DNA of 64,000 nt from Tubiluchus corallicola (GCA_030141605.1 JAQGDQ010000130.1:205974-269973), one strand, 5' to 3'; positions 25,916 to 38,985 are shown, counted from the stretch's first letter. The notes: a model not told the origin generated them from the letters alone. Program-made: numbers and translations.

Positions 25916-26152
25916 GTATACTGGAAACGTTGATGAGAATCGAACATGTACAACAGCCAGACTGCCATTCAGACTGACAGAACTTATTTGAAAGCTAAAC
26001 TGACATGATCTCCTGCACCAGCATGTATGGGGTCATGTTATATAATAACACTGTGTGTCCCCACATGCAGTTAGACAGTTAGATAGTAATTAGTTTTTAG
26101 ATAATTATTATCACGACATAGCTTATAATTATTATTAATACGGTTGCTATAG

Positions 26153-27252
26153 CTACGGATTAGCTTCTGCTTTGCTAAGTGCTATTGCTAGTTCTAGATC
26201 AGCCTGCTCTTGGATTTCAAGTTGTCGACGTTTCTCGTCTTCGATCCTCCGACTCTCCGCCGTCGCCCACGCCAGCTGTTCCTCTTCTGACATTCCCTTC
26301 TTGCTCTTGAATGCAGACTTTTTATTCTTGGTGGCAGGAGCTGCAGGCACCGGTGGCACTTTGCTTTTACTGTTTGATTTTCTCAGAATGCCAAATGCTG
26401 ACCTTGAACTTTTGCTGGTGACCACTGGCGGGGATTCCACCACAGGTGGCGTTGGAGTTTGTGATTCAAAAGCAGAGCCAAAATTTGATGACCCAAAGTC
26501 GGCAAAATCGGCAAAGCCAGAATTAGATGAAGTAAACGGGTCGGTACTGCTAAATGGATCTGAAGTTATCGAGTCAACTGGCGAAGCACTTCCCCAAGGA
26601 TCATTCGGATCGTTGACAGGAACAGCATTCGGTTTTTTACCTGCTGGACTGGGGGCACGTGGGGGTACAGGTCGGGGAGGTTTTGGTGACTTTGGTCGAG
26701 CTGGCGGTTGAGGCGACCTCGAACGAGGAAGCTCTGGTCTTGGAGGTGGACCAGGTGATTTCGACCTGGGTGGTCCAGGCCGTGGCGGAGGACCTCTTTT
26801 CTTAGCTGCTTCAACAAGGGATTCAGCAGGGGCAAACGGATCAACAGTAAAACCCCAAGAGTCAGGAGATGTTGACGCATTGCCAAATGCATCAAACGTG
26901 GTTTCTTTAGCACTACCAAATGGATCAACACCACCAAAAGGATCAGCTTTATCATTTGTCCCAGCAAACGGATCACTGCCAAATGGATCAGAAGATGAAC
27001 CCAGTCCGCCAAATGGGTCAGACTTGAAGGGGTCACTTTCTATAAATGGGTCGTCAGGTAAAGTAGTACTGTTCGCTGCCGACCCAAACTGCGGAGTATT
27101 AGAAAATGGATCTGCAGATTCTATACTAGCACCATCAACAACAAAGCCATTAGATATTGTTTTTAAACTGTTCAGTTGTTGTTCCAGTTCTGGTTTAAGC
27201 ACAAATGTTGCACTCAAATCTTTGTCAGACACGTTTGTGAGACAGTTGATAT
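26153..27252 (-). CDS. EPS15-like: Last exon of the EPS15-like gene (DPF/PRD/UIM tail)
   Basis: One 1,100-nt exon encodes the entire disordered tail. DPF clusters come first, with one run having [17 protein letters not shown], then a Pro/Arg block of GPPPRP and PPARP repeats that could bind SH3 domains, then further DPF motifs, a basic stretch and the UIMs. Antisense open frames across it are reflections of the biased codons. Confidence 0.93.
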
Positions 27253-30200
27253 CTAAGGATGAAAAAATATAGATGGTTTTGTTAAATGATACGTGGTGTG
27301 TAACTTTACTTGACAAAAAGAATGGAAATTTCCAAGATGTTGATGATAATCAACACCAACGTAGAAAATAAGAACAAAACTTATAATTAAAGATAAACAG
27401 TACTTCAAAGTGAACATGATTATTTTATTTCATAACTAATTATTTTGTCATATTTGATAAATTATAAAGTTAAACTTTGGTTTTGTTCAAATTGGGCCTT
27501 AAATTTTGGTTGATTGTGCCTGATTACAAATCGTCCGTTCTGAAAATACGTCGCATTACTCTTAGAAATTGACATTGTTGCTTTGCACGAAAATTTCGCT
27601 TGATTTAAACTGTTATAGCCATGTTTTTTCAGTGATTATTAACCTATTATTATTCACAAAGAAAAGGTTCACTAACTGGATGAATACTAGGGGGCTAAAT
27701 ACAGGAAAATAATAACAAAAATGGTAAAAATTTCAAATAAGAAACTTAATGAATTTCGACCAAAACAAAAGTGAACCTAGAGTGAACTATTGGTACGGTA
27801 GGGTTGTTACCAAAATGAACTCGGTAACAACTCTGATTGGAGGAGGAAATTTCAAGAGTCTATTACCAAATGATGCTACTATGAATAAGCACAAAATCAA
27901 GCAAATAAGAGGAACAGAAGATGTATAGCACTTACCATTAGCTAAACAGGCATCAAGACGTGACATGAGCACTTGCATGGCTTCATACTGTTCCTCAGCT
28001 TCACGCACCTGATTCTGAAAGCTCACAAGTGCATCCTGGGGATCCTTCAATGTTCCTTTCATCCTGACAAAATGAAAGAAATGATAAACAGGAAAAAACA
28101 TCTCCTTTTCATGAACAAAATAGTACTTCTGAGGCAAAATCAAACAAAATGAATCAAGTCGTTTAGAAGAATAAGATAAATTTAGTTAGAGTTGGATAAA
28201 CTTACTAGAAAACCTATAGCGAAATATTATGTTACCAAAGTGCAACTTGTTCCAGTTTTTTACTGTAAACTGACCTTATCTTTGGACACGGTCATTTTCT
28301 AGTTACTACCCTACCAAAGTTACTACCCTATGTGGCAGTGTAAGAAGCCAATGTTTGGTTGCCCAATTTAATGCGATTTTTTACTTTTAAACATATGTTT
28401 GACCAGGAACTACCCATTTAAAATCTATTCCCCATTTTGTACAATAAGCATCCACAATTTTCTTGGCTGACTCCTTGCGGTTTTTGAGTTATAAACCTTT
28501 TACAGTTTTTGTAACAGACTTATATTACTGATGTCTAAAAAAGTCTAAAATAGCGACAAGAAAGATGACAGCAGCAATAACAACAACAACAAAGCAACTG
28601 TAACCAATAAGGTAACAATCATAATCAATTCGACATAAACAGGTATCAATACCGCTCTCCTAAGACAACAGCAAAGATATTATTTTTAAAATTATGCATA
28701 CATCCGATGCAATAGCATAAGTAAAACCAACTTTCAGGCTGTTTAACTGTAAATATGCTCTTTAAGCTACACATCTATTTAAGCTACTAATTAAATCAGG
28801 ATCTCAATGGATGCAGAGTCAAAACTGGGTGTACAGTTAAGCCAAACTATACTTGTGGCTCTTAGTGAAAAACAGTACAACATTACCTGCTTGAGTGTCC
28901 TTTATAAACAGTTAAGTAGAATGCACCTTGATGCAAAACTAATTCAGGTATATCAGTAAAATATTTTCCGGTTTAATAAAAATACCTTGAGTAATCAACT
29001 GAAAATTTCGACATTTCTTTTTGGATCTTCTCAACAAAACCCCGACCAAAATGTTATATTGTATCCAATTATCCAAGACTAGATGAAATCTATGAGTCGC
29101 TTTTCGCCAATTGATTGTATGTAGTATTATTAACGTAACATCAATAGTTACTTCATTACTAACACGTAATTGTCACGCATCATATTTTGCAGCATGCATT
29201 TCTTTTGCATTACAGACTAAGATATTATTGATCAGTTATGTATAACTGCATACCAAAGGTTATGATAGATGAAAAGATAAAATGTTTAGACAAAAAAAGC
29301 TACATACTGAAGACAAAAATACACACACAAGTTTAAGTTAAAACACTGTAAAAGACAAAGAAGCACAGAGAAAGGCACACAAATGAAAATGCACCTTTGT
29401 AGCATTCGTTCTTCTACGTCTATTTCCTGTTGCAGTTTCATCTCCTCTGTTCTCAGCTTTGATAATTCTTGTTTCGAATCAGTCAGCTGATCCTCCTGAC
29501 TTCGAACAGTAGATTCCTAATATGACAAAGGTTTCCATTATTGCTTTTCGTAACACCATGATGTGAGTTCATTACATTTTACCTGTAAATTATGCCTTAA
29601 TTTTGTTGCTGTCAATACTTGAGGTCCAACATACCCACTCTCAATGTTTTAGGTCTGAAGACAATTTTGAAAGAAGAAAGATATTTCAGATTTGTTGAAG
29701 GATTTATGATGATGAGTTTACTATAGAAAAAGCCTGCATTAACTACTATGAGTTTAGGTTAATCAAACAAATAGTTATTATTAAAAACACCTAAACAACA
29801 ATAAATGTAATATGCCTGTAAACTTTCTACAAAGTTTCATCAAGCAGAAATATCAGTTTCACATCATATCTTCAGAGTCAAAATATAATAACAATAATCT
29901 TTATATAAAGTTGGCTATTTAAAGTCCAGTTATGGTGACTTTTCTTTGCAACATTATTAAAGTCTCCCAATAAACATGATGCACTAACACCAATGTATAT
30001 TACACAGTTAAATCATTAATGAAAAGCACAAAAAGACTTCTGAATATTTGAAATTCTTACATACTCAATGTGGCAGCTACTAAATGGGGCAGCTGAGCCA
30101 GATTTATCCTTAAAAAGTTTCTAATACAGGGTCGTCTAGAAAAAACATTCCCTAAAATTCACTTGTAACCCACCATCGCATTTGTAAAACAGATCTACAA

Positions 30201-33200
30201 TTCTACATTGTTGCATAGACTGGTTTCTACTATTTCCAAATAACTGTAAATTTTTCGCCAAGATGGCACTCCTTTAACGGCAGGTGAAATCAGAGAAACC
30301 AAGCTACACGATGATGCGTTTTTCAATTGCAAGTGAAGTGTAACTAGTTTGTTTGGAACAATGTTTTTTCTGGATGACCCTGTACATCAAACAGTACCCA
30401 TTCAGGTATTATTATTGTTGTTATTATTATTTATATAATTATCATAATTTATAGATTCATATGAACAATAAAAATTGAAAGCATTGCAATGTTCAAGAAT
30501 GTCCAGTTGGTTTAATAAAGATCCATACCCAGCACCCCCCTCGGCCCGTTCCCGTTCTCTACATCTCAGCCGTATAACTTTTGCAAAAAACGGCGGAAAA
30601 ATGGCCATTTTTGGAGGTTTTTTGCCCCCCTTCCTCGCGGTTGGCCCAATTCGAAAAATAAACCCCCAATGAGACGACACTAGATCTAGACCTTTCGTTT
30701 GATGTATAGATCGCCGCAAATGGTGCCGTCGTCCAGGCTGTAGCCTCGAATCTTATATATATATAACATACCAAGAATATTAATAAATAGATACTACCAA
30801 CAATGATTCTATATTTAGTGCAGAACAGGTTGCTAGGTATACCTGTAAAACAAGTTGTTCATGATACTCTAGTATAGCCCTAGACTCTTCTTCAGACCTT
30901 TGCTTTGAGTCCAGTGCAGTATTCTCTAGTTTTGATCTGCAATAAATACAATTAAAATTACCGGAAACAAATACTGAAAAAATGAATGAATGTTAGAAGA
31001 TGCACTTTTGAAAACCGACCACAAACATTTAGGTAGTTCTGTAGGGCCAAAAGAGGTAGTGACTATTAAACAAAGCAATAACACAGTGACAGAGTTCATA
31101 GCTAAGTGGTTATGTGTGCATGCTATGTGATAATGGGTTGTCACCGCATGGTTTAGATACTCACTCAGAGTGCTTTTATACGCCATATCGATTCTGGCTG
31201 CTTATACCTCGTATCTGCCAATTCTGTGGCTTACCTTAGAAGGATGTCCTTGATAATGAGCAAGGCTCCAGTCATGCCACAAATATCGTACTGAGCAGGC
31301 TGTGCCTTTGAATGCTGGTTCCGACTTACAATGAGCCTCAATTTAAAGCAGTTGGACAAAAGCATTTTTGTCACAAAGTCAATGGTAAAAAAATCTAATT
31401 GAACATGTCAATTAGCTATTATGAAAGAGTTAAAATTCTACGTTTAATTACAATCCTATTAAGTTCCACATGTGGGAGACAGGTTGTGCTACACTAAGAG
31501 ATTATATATGAAACTAGTCCACAATACGAAACATTGTATTACTCACTATTGAATATTTTCTGCCCGGCATATAATTTATCGTTGCAATGGAATTTGTTTT
31601 ACTGTAAAAATGTCGAATGCGGAGTAACTCTATTGTGATGTCACAACATAAAACCTGGCAAAAATCTTATTACACGAATGAGAAGAACAACATCACCGCA
31701 AAACAGACAGCTTTACAGAGTTATCCACAAGTGAATACGTGTTATCGTAAAACCTGAATTATCGAAATAACTCTAGTAATGCCAAAAAAATCACAGTCAT
31801 TACAGTAAAACTTGCAAAACAAATATACCGCTGAGTATCTAACTCATCCAGGCGTTTTTGTGCTTCTCCTTTCTGAGTCTCTAACTGAGTGAGAGTGGCA
31901 GATAACGTGTCTAGTTCACTTTGCAAAGACTTCATTTCGCCAGTTCTAATTTTGATGTCAGCCTACAAACATTACATGAAAATAATGACAGAATAACTGC
32001 CAACACAGCCAACAGGTGGCACTGTTGTGGGTAAAAACATGGCAGTACTGTTTAACACAAAACTATGGCAAACTATTTATATGCAAATATAAAAATATTG
32101 CTTCCCACTTGCAGCAAATAATCGGCAATGAAAAGCTTCGAGGTAAAACACTACAAAAAGTTTTTATGCTTAAAAGGGAAACAGCAAAGAAAAGAAACAT
32201 TGAGCAAGCATTTTGACAATGCGCAATAACTATTTTTACCTTTACTGTATGGTTAGTGCCAAGCTAAAAGTCGGGAAGTTGATTTTTGATGACCAATTGG
32301 TCCTTTGTTACCCTTTCTCCTTATTGCAATTATTAATTAACTATAGCACTTATTGTTTATCTTGTAATTCTGGTGTTAATTAGGAGATAAATAAAAAATG
32401 TCTATGTCTATATTCGTGGTAGAAATAGTTCTGTTTCCTTAAAGCCTAATTGTTTCGCAGCTGCCAACACTACTGACTCAGCAGTAATGTTTTCCAATAA
32501 GGTAAAGTGTTAATGTAATAAAATTAATAATTAACGTCTCATTGGATTGATTGCTAGCAAGTTAAGCAAGTTAAGCTCACTTTTTTCTGTGCAGTCACTA
32601 AAACCCATATTATAGTGATTCCTGAAGTGAATTAATTGTGCCAACAACACTAAACACTAGTTATAATACAACAATAGAGTTAACGGCTCAGTATTACACT
32701 AATTCCGCTCTGAAAATTCTGCATGTCTGGCACAGAGAAAGCAGTTAAAATTTTAGTCTTTGTTAATACTTGACCGGGGAGTTAAATCCACAAGCTTCTG
32801 CAAAATACTCTATAGCAATATCAGTAACACTAACAGTACAGAATGTAGTTTTTTGTTGATAAAAAATACAAGTGCACTTAGTTTTAGGGCACTTCAGAAC
32901 ACATGCAACAATAATAGTGCATAACTGCTTTTGTATTAAAACAAAAAAGTGAGGAGGCTTATCTAAGAAAAATTCATTAAGTAACCAGATGAAAAACAGC
33001 ATAACCAAAAACATGTCTAACTACCATGGCTAGCCCATAAGAAGAGCAAGCGCCAGAGGAACAAAAACGTTTACAATTTTTTTAGTTTCTTAAAGAAAAA
33101 TTTTATCTGTACAAACTATACAAAAAAACAACAACATAAGGAAGTGTGGCAGTTGAGCTGATAATAAATTGCATCAAACTGGTGTGGCCGTGACACTGAT

Positions 33201-36200
33201 GGGGCTGTCAATAAAAACAATATGGTAAATAATCTAAATAAATACACAATACTGGAATCACACATTAATTTAGGAAGCTGTGCAAATTGCAAAAGTTAAC
33301 TATTAAATGCATGATCAAACTTAAATCAGTCAAGTCAACAGTAAATGTTAGTTAACTGGGGACTTGCAACTTCAACTAATAGTAATTGAAACTAAACAAA
33401 AGACCAAATTTGCTGCAAACTAAAGAACAAACAGACAAATACAATAGGCTATTCATGGCACTGACGATTGCAGAGTTTGTTTGGTTTACCAGGAATAATT
33501 ACACAGATCAATGAATACCTGCAGTTGAGCAATGTCTTGTTCAAAATGTAACTTTTCACTAGCTAGTTCATCTAGTTCTTTATTTGTTACATCTAATTCT
33601 TTAGCAATTGCAGGATCACCAACAACAGATCTATCTCTCTGCAAAATAATCATTTACTGTTATATTAAGAATTTCTAGTCATACAATCATACCATTTGTC
33701 AGAATTTTTCATGCAAAAAGCAAAGTCATAAATCTTCCAATACTGCATTTTTGCCCAATTTCCTAAAAAAACTGGCAATTCAAAAATTCATAAAGCAAAA
33801 GTAATTTCACAATTGTCATCTTTTAATGATTAAGAATAATTGCTACATTGTTCAGGAATTCATAAATTAGTTTGAACTGACAAGTAAGCCTCTAATGTAA
33901 GTTCTCACTGCAGAGATCAAATCACTGAAAAGATTATGGGTTATATATGACAGGACACTATATGGTGACTCTGGCTGTACATATACAATCAATAAGAACC
34001 AGAGACATAAATTTTATTGGACCAGAGCTGGTGGAAGCCTTACACTGACTGGTTGACTGGTGGTGGCATTTATTTCATGGTCCAATATAATTGATCAGAA
34101 GTCAAGATTGTCACATTTGACTGTGCTGCTGTTAATTAGTGCAGCTTGCTAAGTAAATATAATTATTAACATTGGTGATGAGGCAAACGTTGCAGAATGT
34201 CTTCAGTTCTTATGCGAATGAAAAAAAAGTAGATATTTGGATATTAAAAATTAAAAAGGAAGTGCAATAAATTTGAAAAGGAAGAGTTATTGGTTTTCAT
34301 GTGCAATACAGAGTGTTCCAAAATAAACAGTGAACTAACAAATGCCATCCCTATATCAATATTACACCATATAAAGTTTGGTATAGTAAGTGAGTATGGT
34401 AGAAAAACTGAAATAAAGATGTAAAAGATATTTTATTATTGTATATACAGTTATATTTTTATGTCATTTCGATATCAATGCAGAATATGATGTAAGGTTT
34501 ATTTTGTCATATCTCTATTGCACTGTTTTTTGGGACACTATGTACAGTATATTATCAACTTGGGTTTCAATGAAATATTTGCAATACAGATGATTATAGT
34601 TAAGCAAATATTACATACACTATTATGTTAACTACAAACAGAAAGAGCAAAGTGAACTTAGCATGAAATGCTTAAATGAATTACACAACAAGACAATAAT
34701 TACGTATTAATCTCGATGGCATTTTGAAAAACTCATACCATAGGTCGTAAAGATGGCGGAATCATTTCGCTGGTCAATCCATTAGGAGGATCGATTCCCT
34801 GCAGTTTTCTCTCAACAAAGTACATTGCCAACGCAAACTGCTCTTCATTGAGTTTTCCTAGAAACAGCAAGTATATTCTCGAAGCCTTTCTACCTTAAAA
34901 ACTGAACTTTATACATTGGAGATAAGTAAATAACTAAAGTGTATAGTAGCTTTCATTTTTTGTACATTTACTCTCTTGCTACATCTAATCGCTCGAGTGT
35001 AGGTCAGTGCGGTGTGAATAGCCAAGTGATAATGCGCATGTGCTTCGCGACAGAAATTATGTCACACAGTGGCTGGTCACTAGCAAGCCGGACTAATGGT
35101 ATCGCGTGCTTTAGGGCCTAAAAGCATTTTAGCTATAAAGCCTGAAGCTAAACTCACATGCAGATATTTCAGTCAGTGTGTATTACAATTCTGGTAACAT
35201 TTTTTTAAGATCTTAAATGTCAGATAAACAAACATATGCATGCAGATTCAGAATTACTTTAGTTTAAATAATACCTAGAAGTAAAAATATTCTTCTGCAC
35301 TTTTTGTGGGCTTAATTTCAAACGCATGGGCCTTCATTTAAATTTATAAACATTAATTATTTTCTGCGATAATTTTGTTTTTAAGACATAGATCCAGCTA
35401 TAGCTTAAAATTTAATTGAGAAAACAAGTTGTTTAACTTTACAACAAAAACACAAAAGAATAAATCTTTAATATTAAAGAGCACAATTCTATTCAAGTTT
35501 AATCTGTAATCAGTCTTTTTTGCAGTTTTTTGTCGGTCTCTGGGAGGGGTGAGGGGAGAGGTTAGTCTTTGGCCCTTAGGCTAGAGGGTAACCTTGATAA
35601 CATAATGCTTAATCCACTACTGGTAACTAGTCAGTAAAGCAGTCTTGACTGCCTGGCTTTAATACTTGTTCACTGGCCAGACCAGGTTTTACTGCCCATA
35701 GTGGTTTACTGTTTATCTCACTGAGCAAGGAAGCACATACACCTGGGAGTAGGTAAGACTCCCTTCTGTTGGTGCAAGTCATGTTCTACCATTCAAAAAC
35801 ACATCTGTATTTGAGTGGTTGTGGTACAACTGGAATTTAGTCATCATCAAGGACAATTCTCTGCGAAAAGTCAGTGAATTGGCATATAAGCATTTTAGCC
35901 AAATTCAGAAGTGTATACATGACACATCACGTCCCCAACAGGGCAAACCCACGGCAGTATGACAGACGAAACCATCCAGAAGTAGTTTTACATTTAACTA
36001 GTCTATCATCAATAAACTGACTACATGGTCAGAAGTAGTGATAGGCAATTAACAGATTAATCGAATTAATCGAGATTATAACTATGTATAAATTGATATA
36101 ATTGAAAATTGAACAGTAATTCAGTTAATCGAGAGCAAAATATACGTGTTACACACCGACTAAAAGGCGTGTTTTAGCACAAATAAACAGAATCCTTGCA

Positions 36201-37676
36201 TTTTTTCTTTGTTTTTCTCAAATAAACAAGGTGCAGAATTGCAAACTACAGTGATGCAAATTAGGGGCTTCAAATTAGTTTTCACGTGACATGTGTAAAG
36301 ACATAGTAATAGAGAAGTTAATGAATGTGTGTGTCTATAAAAATAGTTTGGAGTACAAAAATGGCAGACATCGACGAAAGTTCAGACGTTTATAGGCCAA
36401 ATTTCAGTGCTACAATGTTTGAAAAATACGGCTAAAACACTAAAAAATTCCGAAAAAAACCATGATACTGAATTACAAGAACAAGATTATAATCGAATCA
36501 CAAAATTTCAAAATCACCCATTACTACTCAGCAGCACTTAGTCGCCTTGTTACTTAATGATCACTCGGGTATTTCATTTGCCTCAGGAGTTAAATCATTC
36601 TTTATAATTAGTTTAACCGCCTTCTAAAATCTTTAACTTTGAGTGTATTAGAGAAAATATGTTAAACGTGACATTTTGTACCACTGAAACCAAATCTTTT
36701 CCGCCTAAATGCTCTTATTTATAGACAACATGTCAATTTTGTTTCACAATCTGTTTAGACTGCACAAAAACAGGTTTATGTAAAATGACATTTAATTACC
36801 TGTCTGACTAATATCAGCAAGATTCCATATGTGTGCAAGTACCGGTTGCTGGACTCCCGACTGTAAGAACACGTCTCGCAAATCTGTTCCTGTTACGAAA
36901 CCATCGAGATCTCGATCCAGGGTCTTGAACATGGAATCGTATTTGATCTTCTCAGCTGACTGGACAATCCATGAAGCTCCGTGTTGCGGACTGTTTGCAC
37001 TCGCAGGTGACATGGTGCCAATCGGCAGTGAGTCAGCTCTTTGTTTTTGTTTTGATAATGGAATGAGGCTCAACGGAAGAGACTGTGGAAGCTCCTCCTT
37101 TGCTAGGCTAGCATTAATGAGATGCATGGCCACACAGAATTCATCTTTGTCAAGATTCCCGTCTAAGTCCATGTCACTCAGATCCCAGATCTTACTAAGA
37201 ATTTCAACGGGTAAATTGTAGCCCATCATGACCCCTTTGGCTTTATCACCGGTTAGGAGACCATTTACGGGATCTAAAGAGTTAAACATTTGTTCAAATT
37301 TTAACCAGTCTGCTTCAGATATTTCCCACTTGTCGACCACCATGGAAGTAGTGGGAATATCGCCCACAGATGGCGCTGGTATAGTGTTGTCCAGGATGTT
37401 GAGTAAGCTGACCTCTTTACCGTTCTGAGCAAGAGCGATTAATTTCAGTGCAATGAAGAAACCATCTTTGTCCAAGAACCCCCGGGCGCCTTTATCTGAA
37501 AGGTCCCAAATTTTGCCCAAAACATTGTCAGAAAGTTTTGATCTCTTGAGAAAATCTGCCGCATGTACAGCGCCTATGCTTCCCACATGGTCGGCATCGA
37601 CCAGCCGCCATAGAGTCTCATATGTGCTATGATGATGGCCAGATATTTGACTCAGAAGAGGTGGAGAGGTAGTCAT
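26153..37676 (-). CDS. EPS15-like: EPS15/EPS15L1-like endocytic adaptor (eight coding exons)
   Basis: Exons on the minus strand: 37676-36800, 34857-34739, 33638-33519, 31962-31829, 30936-30843, 29516-29395, 28063-27936, 27252-26153 (stop). Phases agree throughout; the total is 2,694 nt, 897 aa, close to human EPS15. EH domains lie at about residues 10-100, 115-205 and 248-330 (KIWDLSD and HIWNLAD helices; EF-type loop [12 protein letters not shown] in EH2). Residues 332-531 form the heptad-rich coiled coil. The tail carries eleven DPF motifs (AP-2 appendage ligands), a PxxP-rich run of PPRP/PARP segments, and C-terminal ubiquitin-interacting motifs ([12 protein letters not shown] and [15 protein letters not shown]). 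In the known family, EH domains bind NPF proteins and the UIMs bind ubiquitinated cargo in clathrin-coated pits. An acceptor at 37689 implies a non-coding first exon upstream. Confidence 0.95.
30127..30382. mobile_element. Mariner-type MITE, copy 2
   Basis: The left end CAGGGTCGTCTAGAAAAAAC and the right end GTTTTTTCTGGATGACCCTG are inverted repeats with two mismatches, flanked by TA on both sides. The element is about 256 bp with no ORF, and sits within an EPS15-like intron. Confidence 0.75.
30530..30745. other. Locally GC-rich homopolymer-rich block in an EPS15-like intron
   Basis: This block contains runs of C, G and A (CACCCCCCTCGG, GGCGGAAAAATGGCC, GGAGGTTTTTTGCCCCCC) unlike the AT-rich intron around it, and ends in a (TA)n run. 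It looks like an inserted, unidentified repeat rather than an exon, as the open frames have no splice sites that fit the gene. Confidence 0.4.
31080..31330 (+). repeat. SINE, near full-length copy
   Basis: An A-box-like TTCATAGCTAAGTGGTTA starts the element. A degenerate middle follows, then CTGCCAATTCTGTGG and the shared 3' core GTCCTTGATAATGAGC, then CAGTCATGCCACAAA. About 245 bp, in an EPS15-like intron. It links the tRNA-like head to the tail repeats seen elsewhere. Confidence 0.5.
32255..32415 (+). repeat. LINE 3'-end-like segment
   Basis: The block around GGTCCTTTGTTACCCTTTCT resembles 7750-7790 and is followed by TTAATTAGGAGATAAATAAA, like the 3' terminus of a CR1/L2-like LINE with an A-rich tail. 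There is no ORF. Confidence 0.35.
34309..34542. mobile_element. Mariner-type MITE, copy 3
   Basis: The left end CAGAGTGTTCCAAAATAAAC and the right end ending TTTTTTGGGACACTATG are inverted repeats, flanked by TA. About 234 bp, no ORF. The ends match those at 2713 and 30127 with a few changes. Confidence 0.7.
35005..35100 (+). repeat. Degenerate composite tRNA/5S SINE head
   Basis: TGTGAATAGCCAAGTGATAA is followed by GAAATTATGTCACACAGTGG and CTGGTCACTAGCAAG. Order and spacing match the heads at 4437 and 14950. Confidence 0.4.
35815..35925 (-). repeat. SINE tail/core repeat, inverted copy
   Basis: On the minus strand it reads ATTTGGCTAAAATGC, CCAATTCACTGAC, then TGTCCTTGATGATGAC and a degenerate TACCACAAC. 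This matches the copy at 52622-52740 over the left part and 31240-31325 over the right. Confidence 0.5.
36036..36526. mobile_element. hAT-type MITE candidate
   Basis: The left end TAGTGATAGGCAATTA and the right end, read inward, TAGTAATGGGTGATTT resemble the TAGTGATGGGC termini of hAT transposons. The flanks GTCAGAAG and CTCAGCAG agree at six of eight positions, as expected for an aged 8-bp hAT target duplication. AATCGAATTAATCGA motifs lie inside. It is about 491 bp, without a transposase. Confidence 0.55.
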
Positions 37677-37688
37677 AATGAAAGGTTC
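36800..37688 (-). CDS. EPS15-like: First coding exon of the EPS15-like gene (EH1, EH2, start of EH3)
   Basis: A single 877-nt coding block starting [20 protein letters not shown] holds two full EH domains and the first part of the third. The acceptor TTTTTTCTATAG ends at 37689, leaving 12 nt of 5' UTR before the ATG. The exon ends ISQTG at GTAATT, and the next exon resumes [13 protein letters not shown], completing EH3. Confidence 0.9.
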
Positions 37689-38640
37689 CTATAGAAAAAA
37701 ACAAAAGTAGTATCAGATTTTTTTTAGAATAAAGACCAATAAAAACTCTATTCATAGATACCAAAATTCATACATGAGATATTGTAAAATAGTTTTGCAA
37801 TAATAACATGGCTTCATACTGACGTTGTTTCTTTTGACATCCAAATTATGATTTGAAATACTACAAAAAAATAAAACTGTGAGTATTATGATGTATATAA
37901 AGCACATACAAACTATTACACTGTTGGGCAAAAATGGAATTTAAAATATAGACAAAGTAGTATAAAAATTGAAATCAAACACTATACAGTATTCAGAAAC
38001 TTGAGAATGCTACTAAATGATTATAACTAAATTTTCAGTATTTCAAATTAATAAAACAAGGTATATTGTAAGACAATAATTATCATGATAAGCACGTGAT
38101 AGGCCTACTACTAGCTACGTGCCTATCTGCAACTGTTGAATAGTGTAGACACGATAACAACGCTACTAACAACATTAACAAAGTTCAGATTGGCATGGTA
38201 GCTTTTTGTGATAAGTGGCCTACCAGCCTGATACCGTTTTCATATTGACCTGGAAGCATTCATTAATGAAACAAAAAATAGCTAATCCTTAATTTTTAAG
38301 CATTTGGGTGACCAGCATACGTAAATAAGCTAATTTAGACGATAAGTCAGTAAAAAGTTCACCAACAACACTTGACAAGCCAAAAATAACAGAAACTATT
38401 ACCTATTTTCAATCAATTTACTATTTTGAAAAATCACTTTAGTTCAGATCGATTAGACGCCATAACAGCTCAACAGCGATTCAAGCAGCTGGGCAACTCC
38501 TTGTCTATTCAATGTTGTGCCATCTATTGGTTGCTTTAAGAACTTTATCGTCATGTTGGGTGTATTTCTAAAAGTTGAAAAAGTGTTTAACATGTATCTG
38601 TTGCATAAAATTAAATATTAATGAAAATTTTTAAAAAACG
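37689..38640. promoter_or_regulatory. 5' flank / first intron and promoter zone of the EPS15-like gene
   Basis: The acceptor at 37689 shows that transcription starts farther upstream. The stretch 38440-38530, which is less AT-rich (TTCAGATCGATTAGACGCC, ACAGCTCAACAGCGATTC), is the most exon/promoter-like segment on the minus strand before retrotransposon debris begins. No TATA or initiator can be assigned. Confidence 0.3.
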
Positions 38641-38689
38641 TTTATTTTGTCTATTTGGTACACAATACTATGTTTTGTGCATGATGTAT

Positions 38690-38985
38690 TAGGCATAGAA
38701 ACCATCAGACAAATATTTTTTCACCGACAGACATATCATGGTACCAGAGGTCACTCTTACAAAATCAAGAAGAGAACAGTTCCCGAAAGGTGGAACAGAA
38801 GAAGATTCACATTCGCAAGGCGAGTAATTAATGAGTGGAACAAGCTGCCTGACCATGTAATACAAGCACCCAATCCTGCCCAGTTTAAGTCTCGTCTCGA
38901 TAGACTTTGGAAAAATAATCCTGAAAAATATATAGACCCCAGGTTGCCACAATGGCAACAAGAAACCTTATGCTTCACTTCGTGA
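38690..38985 (+). pseudogene. Jockey/CR1-like reverse transcriptase C-terminal fragment
   Basis: An open frame contains TRGHSYKIKKRTVPERWNRR, RRVINEWNKLPDHVI and FKSRLDRLWKN. This is the classic C-terminal end of jockey/CR1/L2-type LINE ORF2 proteins (RGH..KL......R..FF..RV...WN.LP..VV......FK..LD..W). The polymerase core is absent, so it is a 5'-truncated dead copy. It ends at TGA near 38985. Confidence 0.75.

Noticed and set aside
26172-27272. Long plus-strand frames opposite the EPS15-like last exon
   Set aside because: They are antisense reflections of Asp-Pro-Phe/Pro-rich codons; the minus frame carries the family motifs and fitting splice phases.
30475-30774. Overlapping open frames on both strands as exons
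   Set aside because: They fall in a compositionally odd insertion within an EPS15-like intron and their phases do not fit the gene.
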